64,000 bases of DNA, from NCBI RefSeq assembly GCF_020509005.1, contig NC_063016.1, positions 310,001 through 374,000 of the forward strand, given 5' to 3'. Under the pieces are notes generated by a model that was not told where the DNA came from, searched no databases, and worked only from the letters and a program-made list of their open reading frames with translations. The DNA is from Fulvia fulva. Lineage: Eukaryota > Ascomycota > Dothideomycetes > Mycosphaerellales > Mycosphaerellaceae. The position numbers and the translations under genes were made by a program. Below, one piece after another: positions 44,695-54,700 of this stretch; position 1 is the first letter of the stretch; each line of letters opens with the position of its first letter.

Positions 44695-47600
44695 GTACCC
44701 CCCCTCCCAAAACACGCCTCAGTCCTCTGAGCGTTATTCACCTTGTGAGGCCACTTGCCTGTCGAGCTCCATAATCGCGCGAACGCCGAATCATCCTCTA
44801 GTGCCCTGTCGTCATCCGATAACATCGCATTCGCTCTATCAAGACTATCCTCGACCGGCTTCCTTCGAGAAACATGTTGCCTAGTTAGCTGGCTTGCCCC
44901 AGATCTAAGTCTGTCTTCGGCTCGCACTCGCGTATGATCCTTATGACCAAAGTTGGGTATCATTGCAGGCTCTGTAGGCTCCACTCGAGTATCGAATATG
45001 TGCGGAGCAGATTCTATTAGAGGCAAGGCTCGAGGCGACTCATTCGTGACGGTGTCTTTCGGAATGACCCTGATCGAGTTGAGCCCGAGTATCTCAGTGG
45101 CTGGTAGGGACCAGTCAGATGGAGCTGCGAAGCCTACAGGCGTAGACAACTCCGGCCGGTTATGGTGAAAGTCTGCAACAGCGGCGGCTGCGTGTTCAAG
45201 CATGTCCTCTGCAGGTTGCCAGGTCTCACCATCCTCTTCGTTCTGATATCCAGCCCATTTCACCTTGTACCATGTATCTACTTTGCGCTTGTGCCCCTTC
45301 TTCACCTTGCCTGCCCGCTTACGGGTGTACATGTCAAGGATCTTTTCCACCTCGTACATGTGCGTAGGTGCTGCCACTACATCGGCTGCTGCATCAGCCT
45401 CGGTGGTGTCAGGTTCGATAGTTATCGGTGGTGGCGGCGCCAGATGCTGCCCTTCAAGTGGTGGGAAATCGGGGTGGTCGGCTCGTTGTAGTAGTGAGGT
45501 GTGGAAGCAGTTATCAAGTCCTACTAGAGCGTCTGATAGTTTCAGTCGATAAGAGAGTCTGGCCGGCATAACTTCCGTGATCTGGTAAGGGCCGGCATAT
45601 CTCCTGTCCAGCTTCTTAGATGGTCGAGTCGTGCGGATGTTCTTGGTGCTAAGATACACCCAATCACCCACCTTGTAGTCTGGAGGAATGCTTCGGTGGC
45701 GGTTTGCTGCCTCTGCTTGGAGAGCTTGTGACATTCGCATATTCTCTTGAAGGTGTTTGTGAAGCTCGCAAATTCGACGCACAAAGGTTTCTGCTGATCG
45801 CGCGTCCAGTCGCTGGAGAGTGGTCAGTCCTCCCTCCTTTCCAGCGTTCAGGTCAACTCGCTCTATGAACTCAGGGTTGTATCCTAAGGTGGCGTAGAAC
45901 GGCGACACACCAGTAGTCTCAGACAGGTGATTGTTGATCGCGAACTGAGCAAGGCACAGCCATTCTGCCCAGTCATCCTGTGCCTCGTTGGTGAACATGC
46001 GGAGATACTGTTCCATCGCCTGGTTAGTGCGTTCTGACTGTCCATCAGTTTCTGGGTGATACGAAGAACTCAGCTTGCGATTTGTGCGGAGCATCTTGCA
46101 GAGTTTCTTCCAGAAGGTAGCAACCCACTGCTTGCCACGGTCTGATGTAATGGTGTCAGGAAACCCGCGCCGACAGAACACATGTTTGAGGAAAAGCCTT
46201 GCCGTATTCTGTGCTGTCATTGCGCCAATAGGGATCAGCTCGACTTCCTTAGTGAGCCTGTCAGTGACGGTCATAATGTTGTTGTAGACCATGCCGTCAA
46301 GAGTGCTGTCTGGGAGTCCGACAACGAAGTCGACTGCAATGTGTTTCCAAGGCCGATCTGGAACAGGAAGTGGCTGTAGTAATCCTAGTGGCTGGGAGTG
46401 CAGAGATTTTGTTGTACGGCAGGTGCGGCAATTCGCGGTGTATCTGCGCACGGATCTCGCTAATCCAGGCCAGTAGAATTCACGTGCTACGAGTTCATAA
46501 GTGCGAGCTCGTCCTGGATGGCCTGCTGCTGGAGCGTCATGGTTTATCTTGATTATCCTGGTCTGTAAAGCTTGGTCATTTGGTACCCATAAGCTCCAGC
46601 CGTCGTATTGGTTTCGAACATATAGCAGGTCGCCATCCACTTTGCAGTGTGCTGGGTGAATCTTCGCTCTCTGTAGCAGTGTAGGAGTGCGGTCTTTCTG
46701 CAGGTCCTTAATCGCGGTCTTGAGCTCGTTATCGGTTACGTACGCCGTCGACATTCGATACTCGAGTTCGGCTTCCCGCTGACTTTCACGCGTCGCCGGT
46801 TGTTCAGTAGGCGCATCTCGTTCTGTAGGCATAAACTCTTCAGCTTCAGGGTTTAGCGGTACTGGTTCCTCTTCTTCCGGCGCATCTTCTACTGTTGCCT
46901 GTAGTGAGGCGATCTTAAGGAATCGCTTAGGAGGCAGCAATGTCTGATGCTGATGCTGGTTCCGAGGGTCGTCCACCCCCTGCGGAAGGTCCTGGCTGCG
47001 TCTCGTCAGGCTGTCTGGCTTTGTACCTTGAAGTCCTGGACGGTATATTATCTTGAAGTTGAACTGTGACAAGAACTCAGCCCAACGCGCTTGTCGCCGA
47101 TTTAGCTGCTTTGTCGTCATGAAGTATTCCAGGTTCTTGTGGTCGGTGTAAATCTTGACTGGCTGTGAGTCCTCATCATCTGCCTCGCAGGCGAGCTCGG
47201 GTCTCCATTCCTCAAAAGCCTTGATGATGGCTAACAGTTCCTTATCATAGATTTCATAATTGCACTCCTGTGGACTCAACTTCTTCGAGTAGAAGGCCAC
47301 AGGATGTAGCACACCATTCTCGTCATACTGCGAAAGCACGCCGGCGTTCACAAAATCTGAAGAATCTGTCTCTATTACTGTTTCCCTGCCTGGCACGTAA
47401 TGTGCGAGCATGCCGGCTTTGCTGAACGCAGCTTTCAAATTGTCAAAGGCTCGTTGGCAATCTAGTGACCATTGAATCCTTCTGTTCTTGTGATTGCTTG
47501 GTCCGTCCGACTTGGTCAGGTTTGTGAGAGGAGCAGCTATGCGCGAAAATGCTTCGATGAATCGCCTGTAGAAGTTGGCAAATCCAAGGAAGGCCTGGAC

Positions 47601-49415
47601 ATCCTTCAGGTTCTCAGGAGCTTCCCATGTCTGAATACATTCGAGTTTCTCGGGGTCCATCTCGATGCCGTCAGGGGTTATGATTAGCCCAAGATACTTC
47701 ACCTTCTGTTGGTGGAATTCGCTTTTGTCGATGTCCACTGTAAGTCCTGCATCGCGTAGCTTGGTGAGAACCTTCCGCACGTGTTCAATGTGCTCCTCCA
47801 AGGTGTCACTGAAGATAAGTACGTCATCCAGGTAGGCCGACACAAAGTCGTCTAGGTGTTCTTGCAAGACCTTGTTGATGTATGATTGGAACGATGCTGG
47901 TCCGTTGCACAAGCCGAATGGCAACACTAGACACTCGTAGATGCCGTATCGTGTCGCAAACGCTGTCAACCACTCGTGCCCTTCAGCTATCCGTAACTTG
48001 TTGAAGGCTGCTACAATGTCCAGCTTTGTGAAGTACTTCTTGCCGTGCATGCGGTTGAGCGTCTCTTGTATCAAGGGAATCGGATACCGGTTCTTGATAG
48101 TGATCGCATTCAATCCTCTGTAGTCGATACAAACACGCAGCCCACCTCCAGGCTTACGTACCACTAGCACTGGTGCAGGAGACTGGTTCGTCTTTTGCCC
48201 TGCTTTCCGCACCTTCCCTTCAGATGTTTGCTCGTCTAGCCATTTTTTAACTGCCTCGTTCTCCTTCTCAGCTAGGCCGTAGGGCTTGCGGTATGGTGGC
48301 TCTTGTGGACCATCAGGCTTAATGTGAATCTCATGATCTACGCCTAGTCGGTGAGGTGGGAGTCCTTCATGATCCTTAGCTGAGAAAGCGTCCGCAATAT
48401 CGTGGTACATTGGCGGCAACTTCTCCTTCGGGTTGTGATTGAACTGCTTGTTCAAGAATTGGTCCAGATCATCAGCAGCCATTGCACTCAGCTTAAGCTC
48501 TCCGCCGTCGCTCTCACGCCTAGTGGGCATGATGTAGAAGCACTCAGCCCCAGGCCGGTGCGCGTACATCCCCCACGCGCGTTGAGAAACGCCCTGGCAG
48601 TCCACTTCTTCATCGTCTATGTCTTCCAGGTCATATGATGAGGCATTCAGCTCTGCTCCTCCTGCTGTGAAGCTCGCTACATCTCCAGTGAAGGGCTCTG
48701 GTCCGTACCGTACTGGTGCCTGCTTCTTCTTCTCGCGGTGGTTCAGGGATTGCACTGTTGTCGGTGTCTTATTCTGTAGACAGTGACCAAAGCAGTAATC
48801 CGACCTGAATGCCACCTCGCCTGTCTCCCAGAAGATGTTTGGGTTGTGCGCTGTAAGCCACGGCAGGCCAAAGACGATGTCGTATTCGAGGTCGGTGACG
48901 TAGCATAACATTTGCTCGTGATGATCGCCTATGACTACGTCTACAGGGGCCGCGTGTGTAATCTGCCGCGCAGTGGCCGTTCCATCTCCCAGTGTTAGTC
49001 GTCGGCTTTGCGTCAAAGGGATCAGGGGTATTGTGTATTTGCGTGTGAATTTCCAGTCAAGAAAGAGAGAGGTGGAAGCAGAATCTACAAGGCCTCGAGC
49101 CTTTCTCTGTTGTATCATTACGGGTAACACTATGTGAGGGTACACAGCTGGCTGTTGCTTATCCAGTGCGCATGCCGATATCTTAAGCTCCTCACTATAG
49201 TCTGTTACCGTCTCTTGCGTTCCGTGTCTCTCAATCTCATGCTCTTTCTGTCCTAGGAAGTTCGGGTGACCGCTGTCTACCACGCTTAGGCAGCGGTCGT
49301 GCCATTTCCCTGCCGCGGATCGGCGGCTAGGGAACTGAGGTTCGCGTTCGGATTCGGCGTGGTATTGCGTGGACGCGGTGGGCGATAGTCGCCATCGTAC
49401 CCATACATTGGGCAT
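44619..49415 (-). CDS. pol: Gypsy-A Pol: protease, RT, RNase H, integrase, chromodomain
   Basis: 1,598 residues counted from the ATG at 49415, but probably made as Gag-Pol by -1 frameshift at 49304-49310. Aspartic protease: DSAST at 111-115. RT: about 415-600, with LDI (D466) and YLDD (528-531). RNase H: about 680-800 (ETDSSD, YDKELL, YTDHKNLEY). Integrase: zinc residues H959, H966, C996, C999, then D1029, D1092 and E1128; exactly 35 residues separate the last two. Chromodomain: about 1353-1418 (YEVEKILD ... WYKVKWAGY ... TWQP), expected to read histone methylation and steer insertion. A tail of about 180 residues of unknown role follows, running through the polypurine tract into the 3' LTR. 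The frame is fully open. Confidence 0.95.
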   Translation of the reverse strand: MPNVWVRWRLSPTASTQYHAESEREPQFPSRRSAAGKWHDRCLSVVDSGHPNFLGQKEHEIERHGTQETVTDYSEELKISACALDKQQPAVYPHIVLPVMIQQRKARGLVDSASTSLFLDWKFTRKYTIPLIPLTQSRRLTLGDGTATARQITHAAPVDVVIGDHHEQMLCYVTDLEYDIVFGLPWLTAHNPNIFWETGEVAFRSDYCFGHCLQNKTPTTVQSLNHREKKKQAPVRYGPEPFTGDVASFTAGGAELNASSYDLEDIDDEEVDCQGVSQRAWGMYAHRPGAECFYIMPTRRESDGGELKLSAMAADDLDQFLNKQFNHNPKEKLPPMYHDIADAFSAKDHEGLPPHRLGVDHEIHIKPDGPQEPPYRKPYGLAEKENEAVKKWLDEQTSEGKVRKAGQKTNQSPAPVLVVRKPGGGLRVCIDYRGLNAITIKNRYPIPLIQETLNRMHGKKYFTKLDIVAAFNKLRIAEGHEWLTAFATRYGIYECLVLPFGLCNGPASFQSYINKVLQEHLDDFVSAYLDDVLIFSDTLEEHIEHVRKVLTKLRDAGLTVDIDKSEFHQQKVKYLGLIITPDGIEMDPEKLECIQTWEAPENLKDVQAFLGFANFYRRFIEAFSRIAAPLTNLTKSDGPSNHKNRRIQWSLDCQRAFDNLKAAFSKAGMLAHYVPGRETVIETDSSDFVNAGVLSQYDENGVLHPVAFYSKKLSPQECNYEIYDKELLAIIKAFEEWRPELACEADDEDSQPVKIYTDHKNLEYFMTTKQLNRRQARWAEFLSQFNFKIIYRPGLQGTKPDSLTRRSQDLPQGVDDPRNQHQHQTLLPPKRFLKIASLQATVEDAPEEEEPVPLNPEAEEFMPTERDAPTEQPATRESQREAELEYRMSTAYVTDNELKTAIKDLQKDRTPTLLQRAKIHPAHCKVDGDLLYVRNQYDGWSLWVPNDQALQTRIIKINHDAPAAGHPGRARTYELVAREFYWPGLARSVRRYTANCRTCRTTKSLHSQPLGLLQPLPVPDRPWKHIAVDFVVGLPDSTLDGMVYNNIMTVTDRLTKEVELIPIGAMTAQNTARLFLKHVFCRRGFPDTITSDRGKQWVATFWKKLCKMLRTNRKLSSSYHPETDGQSERTNQAMEQYLRMFTNEAQDDWAEWLCLAQFAINNHLSETTGVSPFYATLGYNPEFIERVDLNAGKEGGLTTLQRLDARSAETFVRRICELHKHLQENMRMSQALQAEAANRHRSIPPDYKVGDWVYLSTKNIRTTRPSKKLDRRYAGPYQITEVMPARLSYRLKLSDALVGLDNCFHTSLLQRADHPDFPPLEGQHLAPPPPITIEPDTTEADAAADVVAAPTHMYEVEKILDMYTRKRAGKVKKGHKRKVDTWYKVKWAGYQNEEDGETWQPAEDMLEHAAAAVADFHHNRPELSTPVGFAAPSDWSLPATEILGLNSIRVIPKDTVTNESPRALPLIESAPHIFDTRVEPTEPAMIPNFGHKDHTRVRAEDRLRSGASQLTRQHVSRRKPVEDSLDRANAMLSDDDRALEDDSAFARLWSSTGKWPHKVNNAQRTEACFGRGGTVTGSPRPLTVAASARLNRGPSASG
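44698..44708 (-). promoter_or_regulatory. Gypsy-A polypurine tract
   Basis: On the element strand gggaggggggg, three bases before the 3' LTR. It is the expected primer for plus-strand DNA synthesis. Unusually, it lies inside the pol reading frame. Confidence 0.85.
49268..49310 (-). promoter_or_regulatory. -1 ribosomal frameshift signal, gag to pol
   Basis: On the element strand: slippery heptamer G GGA AAT (49304-49310) in the gag frame, a 5-nt spacer (49299-49303), then a perfect 8-bp stem GACCGCTG/CAGCGGTC (49291-49298 with 49268-49275) around a 15-nt loop. The loop holds the gag stop TAA (49286-49288). Slipping back one base gives the pol frame directly (GKWHDRC...). Heptamer, spacer and stem all fit the known X XXY YYZ rule. 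Gypsy-A relic 1 keeps the heptamer at 1094-1100. Confidence 0.8.
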
Positions 49416-51412
49416 TTAGGGTTGGTCGACACGTGAGAACCTGTACGGCAGCGGTAGCACTTACCCTGCTTCTTAAGGTCTTCGCGCTGCTCACGGTTGA
49501 GCGTAGGCAGGTTCTGTAGATGTGTCGGCAGATCCTCCTTCTTCTTGGTACCAGCGTACTGTAGTGGGCGCTGTACCAAGGCACCTGCTACACCGGCAGC
49601 GGCACTAGCAACTGCGTTGCCGTTGTTCTGGTTGTTCTGGCCGCCATTGCTGTTCGAGTTGCCATTGCCCCGGGGGCGCTCCTTCTGCGGGTATAGTCGA
49701 TCTGTCTCGTAGAAACTCTCGTCCAGTGCGGTGCACTCCTCGATAACGTCTTGCATGCTGTCTAGGCGGCGGTCGACTTCGCGGTCGCCGAAGGTCTTGA
49801 TGAAGTACTTGCGGTTCAGTCGGTTACGGAACAGCATGAGCTCGGTCTCATCGGTCCATGACATCCAGGCGCGCAACTTCGAGTAGCGGGCATGGAAGGC
49901 TACAAAGGTTTCGCCTTGTTCTTGCTTGCAGGTAGCAATGTCAACCATAGCCTTGGTTCCCTCATTGCGTGTGCCATATTGGCGTGTCATCCAGTCTAAT
50001 AACTCTTCTCCAGTCTTGAACTCGTTGAAGGACTGCTGTCCAGGCACAGGGATCCTCGGCTTGATGCTTCGCTGAGGATCACCTTGTGTCCACCCATACA
50101 CGAAGCGCAGACCATCTGCCTCAGTGCGGAAGGTTGCTACAGTCAGCTTTAGGAGAACACTGCTGTACCAGCTGTCGAAATTGGGGTCGTCATCGTTCTT
50201 GAAGTGCTTAGGGTCGGGCACACCCTTGCCGATCTCCATGCCGCGAGTGAGGGTGCGGTCAATGGTGAAGAGACGTTCTGGAAGGTCAACCAGTGGTGTC
50301 TGGGTGCGGGTGTTGCGCATTCTCGAGTCACGACTGTTGTTGGGTCCTGGTCGCGGACGGTCGTTGTCACGTCCTCGGCCATTGTCGCCACGGTCATCGT
50401 CGTCTCCATCGTTATCGTTATCACCACCACCGCCACCGCCCCCTCCACCAGCAGCTTCGCGATACCTACGCAATAGCTGCTCGAGTGAGGTCTCGCGTGG
50501 GCGGGAACGAGAGGGTCGGCGGCCTGAGCGGCCCCTACCTCCGTTCTGTGTGGTGTCTCCTGCCTCAAGCCGAGCCTTCAGGTCATCGACTTCTTGTTGT
50601 AGGGCCTGGTTCTTCGCCTCAGCATCTTGTGCCTTCTTCTTCTCCTTCTCGCAGATCTCGCTGAACTGCTTGCACAGGTTGTTGGCTTCCTTGTATTTCT
50701 TCCCCAGCTCTTGCAACTTAGCTGGGTCGCAATCCTTCTTGCTCTTGAGATCTGCTGCCATTTTCTGTGTGACAAGCTCTTCACTTCGCAGCATCTTGTA
50801 GATGCGGTCGTATTCGGTGTACAGCGTGGTGTACTGGGTGTTCTGGAGGTCGTTGGCTCGCTCCATTACATCGAGTTGTCTGCCCTTAGTAATTGCCGTG
50901 TTGACTGCTTGTAGCACGAAGTCGTGGGTGGTCTTCGGGTGTTGGGATGCAAGGGTCGTGAGGTTGTCTGGGGTGACATTCTGGTATTCGGATGCGAGAA
51001 TGTGTTCTGCCTCGTCGAGTGATAGATACACCTCGTCTGGGTCGCCGCCTGGGTTCTCTTCGAGCTTGAACTCGAACAGTTCTGTAAAGTCAATCTCACC
51101 ACCTTCTTCTCGCTCGAAGGCCTTCTGGTAAGCTTTATCAATCTCTTGTTGTAGCGCGACACCGGTGTCTACTGTGACCCGCCGGTTGTCGTCCTGTGTC
51201 TGACTCTGAGGAAAAGAGGAGAGGTCGGGGAAAAGAGATGTGCGCTGCTTGCTTTTGCCCTTAGGCTTAGGTGGCGGTCGCATGCCGCCGTTCGCTGTTT
51301 GTGAAGTCATGTTGTCTGGGTTCGGGGGAGGCGTGACGGTGCCTGTATCCTGACTGTCTACGAGCGCGCGACCACCTGCTGATGGTGTCGCCGCGTTGCG
51401 TTCTCTAGGCAT
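49286..51412 (-). CDS. gag: Gypsy-A Gag
   Basis: 708 residues; forms the virus-like particle and packages the RNA. The N-terminal 100 residues are Pro/Gln/Ser-rich. Residues 200-290 look like a coiled coil (Lys/Glu/Gln/Leu-rich). A Gly run followed by an Asp/Asn/Arg-rich stretch lies at about 320-360. The conserved retrotransposon Gag region is about 385-600 (including YGTRNEGTKAM and GDREVDRRLD). A zinc knuckle is at 652-667, with unusual spacing CX2CX4HX6C. The start ATG at 51412 lies 136 bp inside the 5' LTR. The stop at 49286 sits in the frameshift hairpin loop. Intact. Confidence 0.92.
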   Translation of the reverse strand: MPRERNAATPSAGGRALVDSQDTGTVTPPPNPDNMTSQTANGGMRPPPKPKGKSKQRTSLFPDLSSFPQSQTQDDNRRVTVDTGVALQQEIDKAYQKAFEREEGGEIDFTELFEFKLEENPGGDPDEVYLSLDEAEHILASEYQNVTPDNLTTLASQHPKTTHDFVLQAVNTAITKGRQLDVMERANDLQNTQYTTLYTEYDRIYKMLRSEELVTQKMAADLKSKKDCDPAKLQELGKKYKEANNLCKQFSEICEKEKKKAQDAEAKNQALQQEVDDLKARLEAGDTTQNGGRGRSGRRPSRSRPRETSLEQLLRRYREAAGGGGGGGGGDNDNDGDDDDRGDNGRGRDNDRPRPGPNNSRDSRMRNTRTQTPLVDLPERLFTIDRTLTRGMEIGKGVPDPKHFKNDDDPNFDSWYSSVLLKLTVATFRTEADGLRFVYGWTQGDPQRSIKPRIPVPGQQSFNEFKTGEELLDWMTRQYGTRNEGTKAMVDIATCKQEQGETFVAFHARYSKLRAWMSWTDETELMLFRNRLNRKYFIKTFGDREVDRRLDSMQDVIEECTALDESFYETDRLYPQKERPRGNGNSNSNGGQNNQNNGNAVASAAAGVAGALVQRPLQYAGTKKKEDLPTHLQNLPTLNREQREDLKKQGKCYRCRTGSHVSTNPKCPMYGYDGDYRPPRPRNTTPNPNANLSSLAADPRQGNGTTAA

Positions 51413-51537
51413 CTGCGCGCTGTGCGCCTTACCGTGTTCTGTGTTCTGATGCGGCTCTGCGCGTTCTCGAGTTCTGCGGTTCTGTCTGTTCCTGTTGTTA
51501 CGCGTCCCTTACCTAGATCCGCGATCTGGGTAGTAAG

Positions 51538-51546
51538 GTAGAACAA
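51538..51546 (-). promoter_or_regulatory. Gypsy-A primer-binding site, probably self-priming
   Basis: Two bases after the 5' LTR, the element strand reads ttgttctac. This is exactly complementary to gtagaacaa in the LTR (51590-51598), which lies 42 nt downstream of a TATA-like tttataa (51634-51640), where the RNA 5' end is expected. It does not resemble the 3' end of a tRNA. This fits the Tf1/sushi type, in which the RNA 5' end primes its own reverse transcription. Confidence 0.65.
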
Positions 51547-51548
51547 AC

Positions 51549-51732
51549 TGTAAGGGCGCGCGTACCATAGGGTCCGAATGAGATAGTTGTTGTTCTACGA
51601 AGCTACGAAAGAGGAGCGCGAGGCGCGGCGAAGTTATAAAGTAAAGCCAAGCCGCGCTAACCCGATGCAGAAGGTCCGCGGTTCAGCCGGGCCGACGCAG
51701 CTACAGTGAGGGGTCGCGGGCTGCCCGTGACA
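51549..51732 (-). repeat. Gypsy-A 5' LTR
   Basis: 184 bp, identical by eye to 44511-44694. On the element strand: TATA-like box at 51640-51634, likely RNA start near 51598. Confidence 0.95.
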
Positions 51733-51737
51733 GTCTA

Positions 51738-54700
51738 TTATATAATCAGAATTATAGTATCTAATAAGGTGTCCTTTTCTAGACTTTAAGAACTGAAGTC
51801 CTAGATTAGGGTATGATCTTAGGTACCTAGTGATCTTCTTCAAAGCCTTTATATAGTAGGTAGATAGGTCACTTACAAATGAGCTTATCCTTCCTAGGGC
51901 AAAAGTAATGTCTGGCCTTATGATTGTTACTACCTATATCTAAGTACTATTAATACTCTAGTACTCTACCTTGTCACACCTCTTTTCTATATAGCTTGAA
52001 GGTTTGAGGGCCTTATAGCTGTCTATAGGTAAGTGTGTAGGTGCTGCCTTCTTATAGTTCATTCCTATCTTAGCTAGGCTATCCCTAATAAAGTGTCCTT
52101 AGTTAAGTTTTAGGATTCCTCTCTTCCTGTCCCTTATAACTCTTATACTAAGGATCTTTTTAGGTTCACCTAGATCTTTGATCTTGAAGATCTTGCCAAG
52201 TTCTCTTTTGAACTAGGGAACATCTGTTAACTTTAGTATAGTAATTAGAATGTTATCTATATATATAAGGATTATGATCTCCCTCTTCTTATAGATAAGT
52301 AGGTATAGATCCACTTCTAACTATGTGAATCCAATCTCTCTAAGCTTTGACACATAGAGTTGATTCTAATCTCTAGCTGCTTACTTAAGTCTATATAAGC
52401 TTTTAAGGATTTTGAACACTATATTTAGTAGAAGCTCAACTTATAGTAGTAGTAACATAAAGATGTCTTTATAGAGAGTGCTTTCTATAAATGTATTGTT
52501 CACATCTACTTAGTGAAGATGAAGATCCTTCTTATATATAATAGCTATAAACACCCTAAGGGTGTCCTGTCTTACTATAGGTGCAAATGTCTCTATAAAG
52601 TCAACACCAAACTTATGTAAGAAGCCCCTTATAACTAGTCTAGCCTTGAACTTTTTAATAGCTCTACTAATGCTTCTCTTAATATCAAAGACCTATCTTG
52701 ATATAACTAGATTTGCTCCTTTTAGTAGAATAGAATTTTCCTAGGTATTGTTACTCTATAGAGCATCTAGTTCCCTCTAGATTGCTTCCTTCTAAAGATG
52801 TCCCCATTTCTTATTATTTATAGCATCCTTATAGGATTTTGGAATTAGGACCTCTTGCTTATATATCATAGCTTCTATAGTTACTATAAAGGCCATTTCC
52901 TTAACTTCTTCTAGAAATTCGCTATCCTATAGTATTGAACTGTCCACTAATTGTATAGCTATAAAGAAAGCTTAGTGAAAAGCAGTAAGGTTCTCTAAGA
53001 GGTCTATTACTTCTCCTACTTTAGTAGTTAGTTCGGGCCTAGGGACTATAGATTTTAGGGCTTTCTATTTCATGTTATAGCCCTTAACATTATAGTCAGC
53101 CTTTCTCTTTCCAAGGGATGATTTAGGGACCGTCACTTATAACCTAGTAACGTCTATTTCCTAGGGATCTAGGGAGCTTCTCTTAATTGGCTGATCGATT
53201 TTCTGAAATTCCCCTACGTTCTCCGGAGGTTAGAGAAGTTATATAAACAGCTTTCTCGGCTAAGCAACTTGAGGGCTCTTAATTGGCTGATCTATTTCGG
53301 GGGTACTTTAATAGACGCCTAAATAGTAGGTAGATTGTCCTAAGGATACGTTCTTCCTCGGCCTTCCTAAGGGCTTCCTAGCTAGTACGCTACTTAGTAG
53401 ATTCAATATTAGAACATTAAGACCTATATCACCTCTAGGCTAGTCCTTAAAGAAGTCTATATATATGTGTTATTTAATAGCTCTTATGTCTAGTTCCTAA
53501 AAGAGCTAGGCTTTAGCTATGTTTTTAATATACCTAATAAACACTACTTCTTTACCCCTATTTATTAGCTTGTCACTTCTTACCTATTGAGGTCAGGATC
53601 TTATGTCTATATAGACAACAGCTTTATATCCCCAAACTTTCAAATAGTTAATGGTCGGTTTGATACTATCAAAAGCCTTATCTAGTAAAACCTTAAACCT
53701 ATCGTAATCTAGGCTATTTAGTAGTTTGTTCCTTATATCAGTTTGGGCCTCTAGTGCTTTAGGCCAAAATTCAACCGGCATTTTAGCCTCTTCAAGTATT
53801 GCCCTTATAGAGTCCTCTAAGGTTTGTATTGACCTCTTAACTAGTCTATTCTATAGAGAATTATATACCTTAGTCGGCTCGAGCCTAATCCCTAAATCCT
53901 TCTCCTACTGCTTTACTAATATAATAAGTTCTTTTGTATTGTCAAGCCTTACTACTTTTAGCTACGCTAATGATTTCCTCTCTGCTTTGATCTTCTAGTT
54001 CTAGAGAGTAACTAGAGCATCTTCTCTTTTCCTAAGAGGAAAGGTCTACTTCTTCCTAGAGAAGTTATTAACAATCTTAAGCTAGTTTTTGAATCCTAGT
54101 CTTGAGATTAGTAGTAGGCCATATATATCAATAGATATAAGGGCAAGTCTTTTAGGTCTTCTCTCTATAACTTTGCCTTTATACTTCTTTATCTTTGCTA
54201 TTAAACATACTCTATACTAGTGAAAGCTATCCTTAGGGATAGGAATGGGTTTTTTTTAAGTCTATTACCTTATAAAGATTCTAGAGCAAATTCTTCCTAA
54301 AGTATACAAATCTTCTATACTAAAGCTCCTACTACTTTAGGTCGGTCTCTAATTAAGCAGTCACAAAGGCAGTCTCTATTAGTAGTATATATAATGAGTA
54401 ATGTGCCCGTTCTTATAGGAGAGGAGAAATCTTATTAATGAATAGAACCCCTCTAAGAAGCTTTGTCTAGACAATAGTCTTACTAGAGGGGGAAATAAGA
54501 GAAAATGATAGAGGTTAAACACTAAACTACTTACTAAACTAGTTCTATAAAACCAGGTTTACTCCTAGCTTAGGTATAAGTAGTATATCTTCTAAAACAA
54601 CTTTTCTACTAGCTCTCCTACTCATCTCTATATTCCTAATATAAGTGGCTAATAAAAACCCACCTCCTACTTTGATCCATTTCTTCCTTATTAAGGGAGT

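Larger units (their letters stand above)
44511..51732 (-). mobile_element. Gypsy-A, intact chromodomain Ty3/Gypsy retrotransposon
   Basis: A complete 7,222-bp element. Its two 184-bp LTRs are identical by eye, and a 5-bp duplication GTCTA flanks it (44506-44510 and 51733-51737). Open gag (49286-51412) and pol (44619-49415) overlap by 130 bp with pol in the -1 frame. Primer site, polypurine tract, frameshift signal, catalytic residues and chromodomain are all present, and no RIP damage is visible. Identical LTRs mean a very recent insertion. It landed in an already mutated Copia-C. This copy may be active; that is inference. Confidence 0.95.

Noticed and set aside
50124..50801. A 225-codon plus-strand frame opposite Gypsy-A gag
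   Set aside because: It is the reverse of the Gly/Asp/Arg-rich and coiled-coil part of gag. Low-complexity Ser/Arg/Pro content and the absence of any motif point to a shadow frame.
51634..51843. A 69-codon minus-strand frame resembling RNase H
   Set aside because: It is a chimera formed where the Copia-C relic runs into the Gypsy-A LTR. The first half is Copia RNase H and the second half is LTR sequence.
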